The notes: generated by a model from the letters alone, not told the origin. Shown: positions 8,091 to 18,233, numbered from the stretch's first letter. The stretch: 64,000 nt of DNA from Acetivibrio mesophilus (GCF_004102745.1 NZ_RLII01000016.1:1-64000), one strand, 5' to 3'. Program-made: numbers and translations.

Positions 8091-8762
8091 TCAATCTCCC
8101 TTGCCACTATCTATGTAAAACTCCGGCACATCACCGATAATTACCGTTTCTGCCACAGGTATCCTTGTGGTTATTTCCGTCTTTTTATCCATAAGGGGCA
8201 CTACAATCCCCACACAGGTCTTTACCTCAAGATATATTCTGTGCCTTGTCTGATTGATTCCTGCACTAACAAATTCCGACTTAAAGTCTGTTTCCACGCT
8301 TCCTGTTGGAATCACTTTAACATTGATTTTAGGACCGCTGGCAGCAAATAAGGAATCCCCAAATACTGTCCCCAGAGGAATTGATATTCTTTCATCCTTC
8401 AAATCCAAAAGCCTGTCTTGAATATCAAGGGACAAGTCCGCATATATTCTATTGAGCTTTACTATATCTGTTTGTATGGAATTAATCCTGTCATTTTCAC
8501 CCCTGTTAATTATTACAATTTCTTCATAATTTATATTATCGTAAAAATTTTCATTTACAGCCTTGCTTACTGCATGGTTTATTATAGACTTTGTCCTATA
8601 TTCAGAGATTTCCACAATGTTACGCCTTATTCGGCCTTCAACTAAAGCGATAATAAGAAAAAGGGTAATGATAATTATTGCAATTATTCTGTAAGCCTTA
8701 AGTCTTCTCCTGCTCCTTTTCAAATACCAGAGTCTTCTGTAAAGATTGGTTTTTCTCCTCAT
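8091..8762 (-). CDS. yunB: Sporulation protein YunB
   Basis: A 223-aa protein with an Arg/Lys-rich N-terminus (RRKTNLYRRLWYLKRSRRRLK) and a single transmembrane helix (about residues 26-45). The extracytoplasmic region contains the YunB-family blocks, including IPLGTVFGDSLFAASGP and EVKTCVGIVVPL. YunB is a sigma-E-controlled mother-cell protein needed for efficient sporulation in Bacillus; its biochemical role is unknown. ATG 8762 was chosen because AAAGGAGGG lies 6 nt upstream; 27 further in-frame codons upstream lack such a site. It is a strong marker of an endospore former. Confidence 0.85.
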   Translation of the reverse strand: MRRKTNLYRRLWYLKRSRRRLKAYRIIAIIIITLFLIIALVEGRIRRNIVEISEYRTKSIINHAVSKAVNENFYDNINYEEIVIINRGENDRINSIQTDIVKLNRIYADLSLDIQDRLLDLKDERISIPLGTVFGDSLFAASGPKINVKVIPTGSVETDFKSEFVSAGINQTRHRIYLEVKTCVGIVVPLMDKKTEITTRIPVAETVIIGDVPEFYIDSGKGD

Positions 8763-8855
8763 AAAAAACCCTCCTTTACTTATTCTATGCTTAAAGGTTG
8801 GTTCCCGTGAGGGTTTATTATCAAATAAATTATTTTTTATCACTTCACATTTTTA

Positions 8856-8864
8856 TGTTATAAT
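8856..8864 (+). promoter_or_regulatory. Candidate extended -10 promoter for the class A PBP gene
   Basis: TGT followed by TATAAT (8859-8864) forms an extended -10 element about 88 bp upstream of the start. No convincing -35 box is visible. Confidence 0.4.
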
Positions 8865-8951
8865 GTAATAAGTTTAGACTAGAATTTTTATTAAGGAGAT
8901 AATCTGACAATCAAACAACATTTGCTTTAATTAAAAAGGAGAGGAACTTTT

Positions 8952-11411
8952 ATGAACTCGAAAACAGGAACTGCTTCAAGTAGAACTCAAAAAAGCTCAA
9001 AAAAGAAGCGGGCTCATAAACCATCTAAGGTAATATTATCAACCTTTAGGATGTTTATCTTTTTCGCTGTTACATTTTCTATCATCGTGGGAGGTATATT
9101 GTCGGGTATGGCATTAGCCTATGTTAAAACCGCAGAGGACCTCACTGCCGATCAGCTTATGTTAAAAGGTTTTACTACTCGTGTGTATGATTGTAACGGC
9201 AATGAGATTATGGCGTTGCAGGGAGATAAAAACAGAGAGATGGTTGACTTTAAAGACATACCACAGGACTTAAAGGATGCTTTTGTCTCAATTGAGGACA
9301 AGCGATTTTATGAACATCCCGGTATAGATATAAAAAGAATAACAGGAGCAGTAATAAACTTCTTCAAACCTGGAGCATCATCTTACGGTGGTAGTACCAT
9401 TACGCAGCAGGTAATAAAAAACCTTACCGGTAATGAGGAGAGATCCGTAAAGCGAAAAGTTCAGGAGTGGAGGCTTGCCCTTGGCCTAGAGCGCAAACTA
9501 AGCAAGGACCAGATACTGGAGATCTATATGAATCTCATATATATGGGACAGAACTGCTATGGGGTTCAGGCTGCTTCACAAACTTATTTTAATAAAGATG
9601 TCAGCGAGCTAACTCTTGCCGAATGTGCTTCTTTGGCCGGCATTACCAATTGGCCGGGGAGATACGACCCCTTTACTGAAAAAGGTAAAGAAAACAACAT
9701 TGCACGTCAAAGAGTAATATTGAAAGAAATGTTGGATCAGGGGTACATAACCCAGACCGAATACAATAGTGCTCTAAACGAAGAACTGAAATTTGCCGAT
9801 TCAAACAAGCGCACCTCGGAGTATGTCAGCAACCAGCCATACTTTATAGATCAGGTTGTAAAGGATGTTAAGAGGGATCTTATGACAATGGGCTATTCGG
9901 AAGAGCTGGCCATAAGAACCATTTACAATAACGGACTGCAAATATATACTACAATGGATTCCAATATCCAAAAGGCTATGGATGAAATATTTAAAGACGA
10001 AAAGTATTTTACAAAAGTAAACAAAAAGACAAGCCAGACCCCTCAAGCGGCCATGGTAATTATAGACCCCAACGGTTATGTCAGAGCTCTCTATGGAGGC
10101 TCAGGAGAAAAAATAGGTGCACCTCTTAACAGGGCATCGGACAGCCAGGTGCAAAGGCAGCCGGGATCAACTTTCAAGCCTATTGCCATTTACGGGCCTG
10201 CCATTAATGAAAGAAGAGTAACCGCCGCCACTATCGTAGACGATGCCCCTGTATATATGATGGGAGCAGATAAAAGTGCATATCCTACCAATTTTGATTA
10301 CGCATATGGCGGACTTACTACTGTCCGCAACGGTATAAAAAGGTCTGTAAACGTAGTAGCCGCAAAAGTATGGCAGGAAATTTTAGGTCCTGATTTGTCT
10401 TTGGAATATCTCGACAGGGTCAATATAAACAGGGATAATGAAAGATATCTGTCGCTGGCCATGGGCGGACTTTATAAAGGTGTAAACCCACTTCAAATGG
10501 CAGCGGCATATGTACCTTTTGTCAGCAAAGGCTTATACTATGAGCCCATAACCTACACAAAGGTTCTGGATATGAAAGGTAACGTCCTTCTGGAAAAGAA
10601 ACCCCAAAGCACCATTGTCTATGATGAAGCTGCTGCATATATTATGGTTGACATGATGAGAAGTGTCGTACGAGAATCCGGTGGAACAGCCGTAGGCCTC
10701 GGTCAGCTGCAGAACGGAAAAATGCCTTCAGCAGGTAAGACCGGTACTACCAGCGACAACTATGATAAGTGGTTTGTTGGCTTTTCACCCTATTATGTTG
10801 GAGCTGTCTGGTATGGATATGACCACAATGCCAGCATTTCAAGCGCCGAATCAAGCAGAGCCCTGCAAATTTGGCATGATGTTATGGAAAAAGTACATGA
10901 AAACTTGGAGCCGATACAATTCACGGAGCCTCAAGGCATTGTCAAAAAGGATATATGCATCTACTCCGGTAAAGTCGCAACAGATTTATGTTCCCATGAT
11001 CCAAGGGGCTCTGCAGTAAGAAATGAGTTGTTTATCAAGGGTACGGAGCCTTCCGATGATGATGTATGTGACGTCCATGTTAGGGCACAGGTATGCAAAG
11101 CCAGCACCGATGCCAATGGAAATTCTCTTCTTGCCGGTGACTATTGTCCTCATGAATCGGTAGAAGAAAAGATATTTATAAGGCGTCCGGTGCCTTATGT
11201 ACCGACCAAGGCTGGAGAAAAGGCACCTTCTGATTTGAAATACGAGCTTCCCGAGGGAGAGTACTGTAATATACATGGGCCGTCTATGGAACAGACTCCA
11301 AGCGATATTCCGAACACACCGGATGAAAAGCCTTATGATAGAACTCTATGGATCGATTTCCTTGATGAGCTTGATCAGACACTGCCACGAGTATTTAGGA
11401 GAGATGACTGA
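8952..11411 (+). CDS. Class A penicillin-binding protein (PBP1A type)
   Basis: Bifunctional peptidoglycan synthase, 819 aa. A basic Ser/Lys-rich cytoplasmic tail precedes one transmembrane helix (about 33-58). The GT51 glycosyltransferase domain (about 75-255) shows EDKRFYEHPGID and GGSTITQQ. The transpeptidase domain (about 345-660) has catalytic SxxK in PGSTFKP, SVN (SxN motif) and KTGTTS. A Cys-containing extracellular tail (CSHDPRGS, CPHES) follows; similar tails occur in clostridial PBPs. All catalytic motifs are intact. GAGAGG precedes the ATG. It stands alone, with its own strong terminator. The symbol ponA/mrcA is plausible, but the exact orthologue was not established. Confidence 0.92.
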   Translation: MNSKTGTASSRTQKSSKKKRAHKPSKVILSTFRMFIFFAVTFSIIVGGILSGMALAYVKTAEDLTADQLMLKGFTTRVYDCNGNEIMALQGDKNREMVDFKDIPQDLKDAFVSIEDKRFYEHPGIDIKRITGAVINFFKPGASSYGGSTITQQVIKNLTGNEERSVKRKVQEWRLALGLERKLSKDQILEIYMNLIYMGQNCYGVQAASQTYFNKDVSELTLAECASLAGITNWPGRYDPFTEKGKENNIARQRVILKEMLDQGYITQTEYNSALNEELKFADSNKRTSEYVSNQPYFIDQVVKDVKRDLMTMGYSEELAIRTIYNNGLQIYTTMDSNIQKAMDEIFKDEKYFTKVNKKTSQTPQAAMVIIDPNGYVRALYGGSGEKIGAPLNRASDSQVQRQPGSTFKPIAIYGPAINERRVTAATIVDDAPVYMMGADKSAYPTNFDYAYGGLTTVRNGIKRSVNVVAAKVWQEILGPDLSLEYLDRVNINRDNERYLSLAMGGLYKGVNPLQMAAAYVPFVSKGLYYEPITYTKVLDMKGNVLLEKKPQSTIVYDEAAAYIMVDMMRSVVRESGGTAVGLGQLQNGKMPSAGKTGTTSDNYDKWFVGFSPYYVGAVWYGYDHNASISSAESSRALQIWHDVMEKVHENLEPIQFTEPQGIVKKDICIYSGKVATDLCSHDPRGSAVRNELFIKGTEPSDDDVCDVHVRAQVCKASTDANGNSLLAGDYCPHESVEEKIFIRRPVPYVPTKAGEKAPSDLKYELPEGEYCNIHGPSMEQTPSDIPNTPDEKPYDRTLWIDFLDELDQTLPRVFRRDD

Positions 11412-11426
11412 TAAGGATATAAAGAA

Positions 11427-11457
11427 AGCTCTGGATCTAAATCCAGAGCTTTTTTAT
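11427..11457 (+). terminator. Strong terminator between convergent PBP and MacB-like permease genes
   Basis: A perfect 10-bp stem AGCTCTGGAT / ATCCAGAGCT (11427-11436 with 11441-11450), loop CTAA, is followed by TTTTTAT. The minus strand reads into TTTCTTTAT, so it probably works in both directions. Confidence 0.85.
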
Positions 11458-11466
11458 ATCCTTGGA

Positions 11467-12675
11467 TTATTCATATCTTAGTGACTCTATCGGATCCAAG
11501 TCTGCCGCCTTCTTCGCAGGGTACACACCAAATATGAGTCCTAATGCCACCGAACCCAAAAATGCTCCGACAATTACGGGAACATCAACCACCGGTGGGA
11601 TTTGGATGATTTGAGAGATTATATTGCCCCCCAATACTCCAAGAAATATTCCTATCATGCCGCTTATTCCCGTCATAATAATTGATTCTGTAATAAACTG
11701 AAATATTATATCCTTTTTCTGTGCTCCCAATGCCTTTCTTATGCCTATTTCCCTTATTCTCTCGGTTACGGAAACAAGCAGTATGTTTACAATGCCTATA
11801 CCCCCAACTATGAGAGTAATAACTGCAATAACCAATAGCACTCCCGACACAACACCAATTATGCTTGAAAGAATTTCTTGAGAATCCTGGGTGCTGTATG
11901 TCATATATATGTCTCTTTTACCCTTGGTCATCTCCAGGGCTCTTACTATTCTTTCTCCTACTTCCTTATAATCCTCTTCCTGGTCCAATGTAACAAATAT
12001 ACTGTCTAAAGTTTTGTTGTTGTAATACATTTGCTGAACCGTGGTAATAGGCATGTATACTTGCGTAGGAAAGTCTTCATTGTCCAGCAAACCCGCCATG
12101 GCGTCATTGGTAGATTTTGTAACTCCAATCACCTTCAGTTTGTAGTTTCCTGTAGGCGATTTAAATTGCACTATTTCACCTACTATATCCACCTTGTTGA
12201 AATATCTTTTTGCAAAGTATTCATCAACAACCACTACCTTCAACCTTGAAGATACGTCAAAATCAGTAAAAAACCTACCCGCAGCCATTTCCATAGGTGT
12301 AATATCCTTGTACTGGGCCGTGGTACCGTATACTAAAGCACCCCTTGTTTTTGTATCCATTCTAAATGTACCTGAACGCTGAATATAGGTTGTAACATTT
12401 TTTATCTCCCGAGCTGCATTCTTTACTGTCTCAACGTCTTCAAGATACAGCAACTCATCACTTTCAACACTCATATTCTTGTAGCCTATGGTAAGTACAT
12501 TGGCACCGATTCTCTCGAATTGGCTGTTAATATATTCTTCCGTAGCATTTCCAATCGCCATTATAGTAATAATTGAAAATACACCCATGATAATTCCTAT
12601 CATTGTAAGAATGGACCTCAGCTTATTTGCCCTAAGGCTGTCAAGCGCCTGTCTAATACTCTCTAGGAAGCTCAT
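11467..12675 (-). CDS. MacB-like ABC transporter permease
   Basis: A 402-aa permease with the MacB/LolC/FtsX layout: an N-terminal transmembrane helix (about 22-42), a large extracytoplasmic MacB-PCD domain (about 43-260), then three C-terminal helices (about 275-395). The LLVSVTERIREIGIRKALGA signature of the FtsX domain and the closing AADLDPIESLRYE are present. Proteins of this type power mechanotransmission-driven export of peptides, antibiotics or lipoproteins. It is the last gene of a five-gene operon with an ATPase, an adaptor and two TolC-family proteins. The cargo is unknown. Confidence 0.87.
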   Translation of the reverse strand: MSFLESIRQALDSLRANKLRSILTMIGIIMGVFSIITIMAIGNATEEYINSQFERIGANVLTIGYKNMSVESDELLYLEDVETVKNAAREIKNVTTYIQRSGTFRMDTKTRGALVYGTTAQYKDITPMEMAAGRFFTDFDVSSRLKVVVVDEYFAKRYFNKVDIVGEIVQFKSPTGNYKLKVIGVTKSTNDAMAGLLDNEDFPTQVYMPITTVQQMYYNNKTLDSIFVTLDQEEDYKEVGERIVRALEMTKGKRDIYMTYSTQDSQEILSSIIGVVSGVLLVIAVITLIVGGIGIVNILLVSVTERIREIGIRKALGAQKKDIIFQFITESIIMTGISGMIGIFLGVLGGNIISQIIQIPPVVDVPVIVGAFLGSVALGLIFGVYPAKKAADLDPIESLRYE

Positions 12676-12694
12676 TTATAGCACCTCTTTTCAA

Positions 12695-13960
12695 TTATTC
12701 TATTATCTTTACTTTTGATCCATCCTTATGGAATGATTGCGGATCATCTACAACTATATCTCCTTCTTTAAGCCCTTCCAAAACCTCAGCATTCATATCG
12801 GAGATAATGCCAATTTTAATATTTTGCTGTACTAGGACTCCCTTTTCTTTGTCCACCAGCAGTACATATTCGTTTCCGTTCTTATCGGTTTTCAGCACTC
12901 CCATCGGTACAACAATAATATCCTTTTTCTCAACGGTCAATATCTCGCAATCTACGCTAAGTCCGGCTTTCAAATTTGCGGCAGTATTGTCAATTGAAAT
13001 ACCTACCTCAATTACAACTTCCTCACCTGTAGATGAAATATTTGACTTAGCAACCGGTGAAATGGTCTCTACCACTCCAAAGATTTCGATATCCTCATCA
13101 ATGGCATCTCCTGTGATCCTAACACTCTGACCCACTTTTACATCCTTTATGTTATATTCACTTACCATAGCCTTTACTTTTAGCTTATCAAGATTAACTA
13201 TTCTAAAGGCAGGCTGAACATTACTTGTATAAGCCCCTTCCTGAATGTTTATCTCGGAAATAACCCCGTCGAAAGGGCAAATCATGGATTCCTTTGTTTT
13301 ATTAATTCTTTTTTCAAGATCGCTAATACTAAGTTTAGTCGCGTTAAGATTTTCTTCATTTACCCTTTTGTTCACATCTTTGCTTTCTACAGCAGCATCA
13401 TAGGAAACTTTTGCATTTTCAAGTGCTGTTTTTGCATCTTTCACAGCACTTTCTGCCATATCCAGCTCACTTTTTGATATTGCCTGCGCTTCAAAAAGCT
13501 TTTTGCTGTCTTCAAATTTCTTTTCACAATCATTTAAAGCTTGCTCTGCACTCTTAACTGCCGATTCAGCTCTTTTTATTTCCGCATCAACTGTCGGAGA
13601 GATTTTTGAAAGCTCCTGAACCTTCTTGTTTATTTTGAGTTTTTCCAGCTCCGTTTCCATATTTTCAATATCAAGCTCCATCAACTGCTGTCCCTTTGTT
13701 ACCTTTTGGTATTTCTCAACCAAAAGCTTTTTTACCTTTGCCGAATTATCCACGTATATGTCAAAGGAATCGGATTCCTCAACTTTACCTGATGCCGAAA
13801 CCGATGATGATATATCATCTCTTCCAATCTCAACAGTTTTTACGCTGTAAGTAGTTCCGCTGCTAAATACCTTCTGTGCATTGCCGCTTATGAGATAGCT
13901 TAATCCAACAAGTCCTCCAAGTACTGCCAGTACTATTATTATTGTCACAACTTTTTTCAT
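12695..13960 (-). CDS. HlyD/MacA-like periplasmic adaptor (membrane fusion) protein
   Basis: A 421-aa protein with an N-terminal signal anchor (about 5-25). A biotinyl-lipoyl half ([29 protein letters not shown]) precedes a long alpha-helical hairpin (about 110-225, Lys/Glu/Ala-rich), then the second lipoyl half ([17 protein letters not shown]) and beta-barrel domains. This is the MacA/HlyD layout. It overlaps the upstream ATPase gene by 4 bp (ATGA). In diderms the hairpin docks to TolC. The same operon here carries two TolC-family genes, so docking to them is the natural, though untested, inference. Confidence 0.87.
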   Translation of the reverse strand: MKKVVTIIIVLAVLGGLVGLSYLISGNAQKVFSSGTTYSVKTVEIGRDDISSSVSASGKVEESDSFDIYVDNSAKVKKLLVEKYQKVTKGQQLMELDIENMETELEKLKINKKVQELSKISPTVDAEIKRAESAVKSAEQALNDCEKKFEDSKKLFEAQAISKSELDMAESAVKDAKTALENAKVSYDAAVESKDVNKRVNEENLNATKLSISDLEKRINKTKESMICPFDGVISEINIQEGAYTSNVQPAFRIVNLDKLKVKAMVSEYNIKDVKVGQSVRITGDAIDEDIEIFGVVETISPVAKSNISSTGEEVVIEVGISIDNTAANLKAGLSVDCEILTVEKKDIIVVPMGVLKTDKNGNEYVLLVDKEKGVLVQQNIKIGIISDMNAEVLEGLKEGDIVVDDPQSFHKDGSKVKIIE

Positions 13961-14697
13961 GTTGCCGCCTCCATTTCAATATGTAATCTTCTCATAACCT
14001 CTTTAGCATCAAGAGGTTGTTGTACATCTACATCGCTCTTTAGGTATCCGTCCCTAAATGTCACAATTCGCTTTGTATGCTGTGCAATATCGGGTTCATG
14101 CGTAACAAGAATAATTGTAACTCCCTCTCTGTTTAACCCCTGAAACACATCCATAATTTCTTCCCCCGAGTAGCTGTCAAGGTTTCCCGTGGGCTCATCC
14201 GCCAGAATAATTGCCGGATCGTTCACCAAAGCTCTTGCTATGGCTACCCTCTGCTTCTGACCACCGGACATTTCATTTGGTTTGTGATTCATTCTGTCTT
14301 TAAGCCCTACTCTTTCCAAGGCCATCTCTGCTTTCTTTCTTCTTTCCTTTGCATTCACTCTGGCATATATCATTGGCAGCTCAACATTCCGAAGAGCCGT
14401 CATCCTTGGAAGAAGGTTGAATGACTGAAATACAAAGCCTATCTTTAAGTTTCTGATTTTAGCAAGCTCAACCTCATTAAGACTGGATATATCCATTCCA
14501 TCCAATATGTATTTACCGGATGTTGTTCTGTCAAGACAGCCTAAAATATTCATAAGCGTTGACTTACCTGATCCCGAAGGACCCATAATTGACACGAATT
14601 CTCCCCGTTCTACAAACAAATTAACTTTATTTAGAGCCTTAACTTCAACCTTTCCGTTTTTATATACCTTACTCACATTCTTAATTTCAATAATCAT
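13957..14697 (-). CDS. MacB/LolD-type ABC transporter ATP-binding protein
   Basis: A 246-aa ATPase of the LolD/MacB subfamily. Walker [10 protein letters not shown] lies near residue 40, the Q-loop in [14 protein letters not shown], signature [15 protein letters not shown] near 142, Walker [13 protein letters not shown] near 165, and H-loop in VTHEPD. ATG 14697 fits the family's start ([15 protein letters not shown]). An in-frame ATG at 14796 would add 33 residues unlike the family, with the preceding stop directly adjacent. A Shine-Dalgarno at 14697 is weak, so the start is not certain. It pairs with the permease two genes downstream. Confidence 0.85.
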   Translation of the reverse strand: MIIEIKNVSKVYKNGKVEVKALNKVNLFVERGEFVSIMGPSGSGKSTLMNILGCLDRTTSGKYILDGMDISSLNEVELAKIRNLKIGFVFQSFNLLPRMTALRNVELPMIYARVNAKERRKKAEMALERVGLKDRMNHKPNEMSGGQKQRVAIARALVNDPAIILADEPTGNLDSYSGEEIMDVFQGLNREGVTIILVTHEPDIAQHTKRIVTFRDGYLKSDVDVQQPLDAKEVMRRLHIEMEAAT

Positions 14698-14796
14698 TTC
14701 AATATCACAGCCTTTTTGTAATAGTAATTTATACCAAACCCATTCTATACAGATAAACACCCTTTGTGGGTGCTTATCATGAAATAGAGTTTTCAT

Positions 14797-15885
14797 TTAT
14801 TTGCACAAAGCTTCGAATTCAGCCTTCAAAATATTAAAATCATGAATTGCGGTAAATGTCTGATACTCTGCATCCAAGTATTTTTCTTTTTCGTTTAAGA
14901 GTGCTTCCTTGCTTACAAGTCCGTTTTCAAATTTAAGCTCAACATTTTTAAGCTTCTTTTTTTGAATATCCTGCCACTTAGAAGCAAGTTCCACATTGTC
15001 CTTTGATGTGAGCAGGTCGTTATACTTATTTCTAATCTCTACTTCCAAGCTTATCTTCGCATCTTCCAGCTCTATTCTTGCAAGTTCAAGACTTGATTTG
15101 TTTCCATTATATGTTGAATTGCCATCACCATAGTACTTCTCTGTAATCTCCATAGTCTTCTCTTTTGCCTTTAGGTCCTCAGTCTTTTTATATATCTCTA
15201 TATTTGCTTCAATGGCGTCTTTGATAACCGTTTCAAGGTTTATGCCCTTCCATTTTGACAATTTCAACTCTTCCTCGATTTTTATAGTCTCATCGTCAAG
15301 TTCAAGACTTAATAACCTTTTAAGCTCAAGGTCGGATGTTTTGAGGCTCTTTTCGACCCTCTGCACATCGATTTTTTTAGTATCTACAGCATACTTTACA
15401 TCATTGAGGTCGTTTTCGGTAATCCTTCCCTCCCGGTATCGGGCTTCGGCCATTGAGTATTTTTCATTCAATATATCAAGCTTTGCCTTTTCCAGATTTA
15501 GCTCCTTTTCAATAAGAAGTTTGTCAAGAGCAGCTTTATACACGTCCAGCTTCAAGCTTTCAATATTCTCCTGTTTAGCTCTTTTTGCATACTCAAGATT
15601 TGCCTCTGCTTCAAGGGGAGAAACTTCTTTTTTAATACCATTATTCAACATTTCAAGGTTGCTGCTCGGAGATTGCTGAAATTCTGCATCTTTCTTTGCA
15701 TCCTCAAGAGCACTCTCCATGGTCTTTATTTCCAGGTCGTCAAGAGTAACCTGTCGGCTGTTTTCAACCGCATATTTTTGAAAACCTTGAATATTAAATA
15801 CGATATTTTCTCCAGCTGCCAGAACTGTTGTAATAGCAAATAGCAAAGGCGCGGTCAAAACCAAACTCATAATCCTCTTTTTCAT
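14797..15885 (-). CDS. TolC-family protein (outer membrane efflux-like), paralogue 1
   Basis: A 362-aa exported protein with an N-terminal signal peptide (MKKRIMSLVLTAPLLFAI..., cleavage near AAG). Almost all the rest is long amphipathic helix rich in Lys, Glu, Leu and Ala, with internal duplication typical of PF02321. Examples are the repeated EARYREGRITENDLNDV and LKFENGLVSKEALLNEKEKYLDAEYQ segments. It is shorter than Gram-negative TolC (about 430-490 aa), and I see no obvious beta-barrel strands. ATG 15885 has GAGAGG upstream. It lies directly upstream of the ATPase gene. It is probably a coiled-coil partner of the adaptor at the cell surface; the function is inferred from context. Confidence 0.75.
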   Translation of the reverse strand: MKKRIMSLVLTAPLLFAITTVLAAGENIVFNIQGFQKYAVENSRQVTLDDLEIKTMESALEDAKKDAEFQQSPSSNLEMLNNGIKKEVSPLEAEANLEYAKRAKQENIESLKLDVYKAALDKLLIEKELNLEKAKLDILNEKYSMAEARYREGRITENDLNDVKYAVDTKKIDVQRVEKSLKTSDLELKRLLSLELDDETIKIEEELKLSKWKGINLETVIKDAIEANIEIYKKTEDLKAKEKTMEITEKYYGDGNSTYNGNKSSLELARIELEDAKISLEVEIRNKYNDLLTSKDNVELASKWQDIQKKKLKNVELKFENGLVSKEALLNEKEKYLDAEYQTFTAIHDFNILKAEFEALCK

Positions 15886-15899
15886 ATGCACCATCCTCT

Positions 15900-17051
15900 C
15901 TAATATGCTGGACCTAAGCCCGCTGCCTCTTCAAGCTTCATTTTTTTCGTATTATAGTTGTAAACCACAAGATTAAATCCGTTTTGCAATTCCTTAAGTC
16001 CAAGTTCTGCTTCCTCAATTATCATTTCCGGTATTAGCCCCTGATTTTGCTGCGCTTTAAGCTTTTCAAAGCTTCTTTTCTGCATATTCAAGGTTGCCAG
16101 CATATTATCCAGATTGTCCCCTTCCTTTATTGCATCTATATACGCAGACTTTATGTTATTCTCCACATCATATTTTGCTTTGTCAAGCCGGACTTTCAAA
16201 GCCTCAATTTCTCGCAGGACATCTTCGTACTCCTTTCGTATGTCGGGATATATATCCTTTGCCCTGCCTTTTTCAAGGATTTCAAGATTCTGTTCCTTGA
16301 TCTTAATCTCCTCAATTACGCTGGTTATTTCAAGCCTATTCTCCACGGCTGCCTCAGTATAATATTCTACAGGCTTCAATGTCAGATTCCTCGTAAGTTC
16401 GGAAAACAACACCTTATCGTAGGCTGTGTCAATCGGTACCCCTATGTAGGAATTAATACTCCTTTGCATATTTTCTCGGCTTCTTTTATATTTTTCAACA
16501 TCTTTCTTTGCTTTCAGGTAATTATATTCTGCTTCTTCCGATTCAATCCCTGAAATTAGCCCTTCTTGCGCCTTAAGCTTGGCAGCATTATATTTCTTTT
16601 CCTGAAGTTCAAGTTTTTCCAAGCTCAATTGATAATCCATGTCAGCTTTCATAAATCCCAGATACAAATCTCTAAGCCCCAGTGAAAGAGCCTTTTCGGT
16701 AACAATCCTGCTATTATCAGCCATTTTCCAATAATACTTCATCTGAAGAGGCAGGAGTACTGCCTGCTTGGTAAGGAGCACCTGAATATTGGGAGGATAA
16801 AGATAAGTAAAACTCCCCATGGGGGTATCGAAAGTGGCCATTTCAGTCTCTATTCCTCTAGTACGCTGTACCGTACCGCTATACTGATAAAAGGCTTTTC
16901 TTTCGGACAACTTTTGCTTCAATACGGCTCTGCTATTTTGAAGCATAGTTTCCTTTGCGGCGTCATAGGACAACCGACTGTCATCCGCTGCATACGACTG
17001 CAAAACTGTCAGCATGGAAATAATCATTATTACGGATATGATTTTCTTCAA
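15900..17051 (-). CDS. TolC-family protein (outer membrane efflux-like), paralogue 2
   Basis: A 383-aa exported protein. A signal peptide (LKKIISVIMIISMLTVLQSYAADD, cleavage near AYA/AADD) is followed by long helices with TolC-family periodicity. The duplicated hairpin pattern shows as LKAQEGLISGIESEEAEYNYLKAK near 170 and LKAQQNQGLIPEMIIEEAELGLKE near 335, each with the G-L-I turn typical of TolC repeats. TTG 17051 was chosen because AAAGGAGGG lies 7 nt upstream; an ATG 18 bp earlier overlaps that site. It is the first gene of the export operon. Divergence from paralogue 1 suggests an old duplication and possibly a hetero-oligomer. Confidence 0.75.
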   Translation of the reverse strand: MKKIISVIMIISMLTVLQSYAADDSRLSYDAAKETMLQNSRAVLKQKLSERKAFYQYSGTVQRTRGIETEMATFDTPMGSFTYLYPPNIQVLLTKQAVLLPLQMKYYWKMADNSRIVTEKALSLGLRDLYLGFMKADMDYQLSLEKLELQEKKYNAAKLKAQEGLISGIESEEAEYNYLKAKKDVEKYKRSRENMQRSINSYIGVPIDTAYDKVLFSELTRNLTLKPVEYYTEAAVENRLEITSVIEEIKIKEQNLEILEKGRAKDIYPDIRKEYEDVLREIEALKVRLDKAKYDVENNIKSAYIDAIKEGDNLDNMLATLNMQKRSFEKLKAQQNQGLIPEMIIEEAELGLKELQNGFNLVVYNYNTKKMKLEEAAGLGPAY

Positions 17052-17125
17052 ACTGCGCCCTCCTTTCATTTTTTAGAAGTTACTCTTTTTCTCCCCCCAC
17101 TGCATTTAAAATACGAGTTTTGTTA

Positions 17126-17959
17126 TTAAAAGTCTGATTTTTTCCCAAAAAAAAGTGATCCTACATCCTTACCTGCCAAAATATCATAAACAACATTTGG
17201 GTTATCTCCATTTGCCAAAACCATGTTTATACCTGCTGAAGTCGCAATTTTTGCAGCCGAAAGCTTGGTAACCATCCCCCCGGTACCTCTTGAGCTTCCA
17301 ACTCCTCCAGCACATTTTTCCACCTCAGGTGTTATTTCCTCTATCACCGAAATGAGTTTTGAACACTCATTAGCTCTCGGATCGCAGTCATAAAAGCCGT
17401 CAATGTCCGATAATATTATCAACAAGTCCGCGTTAACCAGTGTCGCAACAATTGCCGACAATGTGTCATTGTCTCCAAACACTTTGCTTGTCTCACACTC
17501 TATTTCATCGACAGCCACCGAGTCGTTTTCATTGACTACAGGTATTATTCCCATTTCCAGCAAAGTCTCAAACGTGTTTATTACATGGGTTTTACCTGTA
17601 GCATTCTCTACAACATCACGGGTCAAAAGAATCTGCCCCACTATATGACCATATTCCAAAAACAACTTGCTGTACATATGCATAAGCTCACACTGCCCTA
17701 CAGCAGCAACGGCCTGTTTGTCCTTCAACTCTTTTGGTCTTGAGCTTAATTTTAACTTACTGACACCTACTCCTATTGCCCCTGATGTAACCAATACCAC
17801 ATCCTTGCCCTGATTTATAAGATCCGATATAACCCTTACCAGCCTTTCAGTTCTTGCAAGGTTCATTTCTCCATTTTCATATGTAAGAGTTGATGTACCT
17901 ACCTTTATTACAACTCTTTTAGAGTCGGACAGACTCTCCCTCAAATTTGCTTTTTTCAT
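17126..17959 (-). CDS. proB: Glutamate 5-kinase (short form without PUA domain)
   Basis: Catalyses ATP-dependent phosphorylation of L-glutamate, the first step of proline synthesis. It is 277 aa, covering only the amino-acid-kinase domain. Visible motifs are RVVIKVGTSTL near the N-terminus, VTSGAIGVG, the NENDSVAVDE substrate loop, FGDNDTLSA and GTGGMVTKLSAAK. The usual C-terminal PUA domain (about 100 aa) is absent, as in several Firmicutes. No proA is adjacent in the window. AAGGGG precedes the ATG. It lies 74 bp upstream of the TolC-like genes on the same strand without a visible terminator, so co-transcription is possible. Confidence 0.9.
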   Translation of the reverse strand: MKKANLRESLSDSKRVVIKVGTSTLTYENGEMNLARTERLVRVISDLINQGKDVVLVTSGAIGVGVSKLKLSSRPKELKDKQAVAAVGQCELMHMYSKLFLEYGHIVGQILLTRDVVENATGKTHVINTFETLLEMGIIPVVNENDSVAVDEIECETSKVFGDNDTLSAIVATLVNADLLIILSDIDGFYDCDPRANECSKLISVIEEITPEVEKCAGGVGSSRGTGGMVTKLSAAKIATSAGINMVLANGDNPNVVYDILAGKDVGSLFFGKKSDF

Positions 17960-18159
17960 ACAACGTTCCCCTTATCTCATTGTCTCTTGATAATATTTAT
18001 CTGTTTTTTTGGCTAAATTAAATCAACAATACCATTATACGACTTACAGTGTGAAAATTCAAAACCTAAAAACACTAAATTGCGAATTAATTTAATCCTA
18101 TATATAAGTACAAGTGTATATTCAGATAAAACATGTTTATTTTCAATACTTTCCATCGA

Positions 18160-18192
18160 ACAGAAAAAGCCACCTTGCGTAAGGCAGCTTTT
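18160..18192 (-). terminator. Terminator after the GGGtGRT gene
   Basis: On the minus strand a 12-bp stem (18192-18181 with 18176-18165; AAAAGC...GCTTTT outer pairs, two G-U pairs inside, loop ACGC) runs into TTTTTCTG about 40 bp past the stop codon. Confidence 0.75.
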
Positions 18193-18233
18193 CCAATATG
18201 AATCCTAAAATTCAAAATTATTTATTGGTATGA

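Noticed and set aside
13957-14796. Longer form of the ABC ATPase starting at 14796
   Set aside because: The 33 extra residues do not match the LolD/MacB family, although the ribosome site at 14697 is weak, so some doubt remains.
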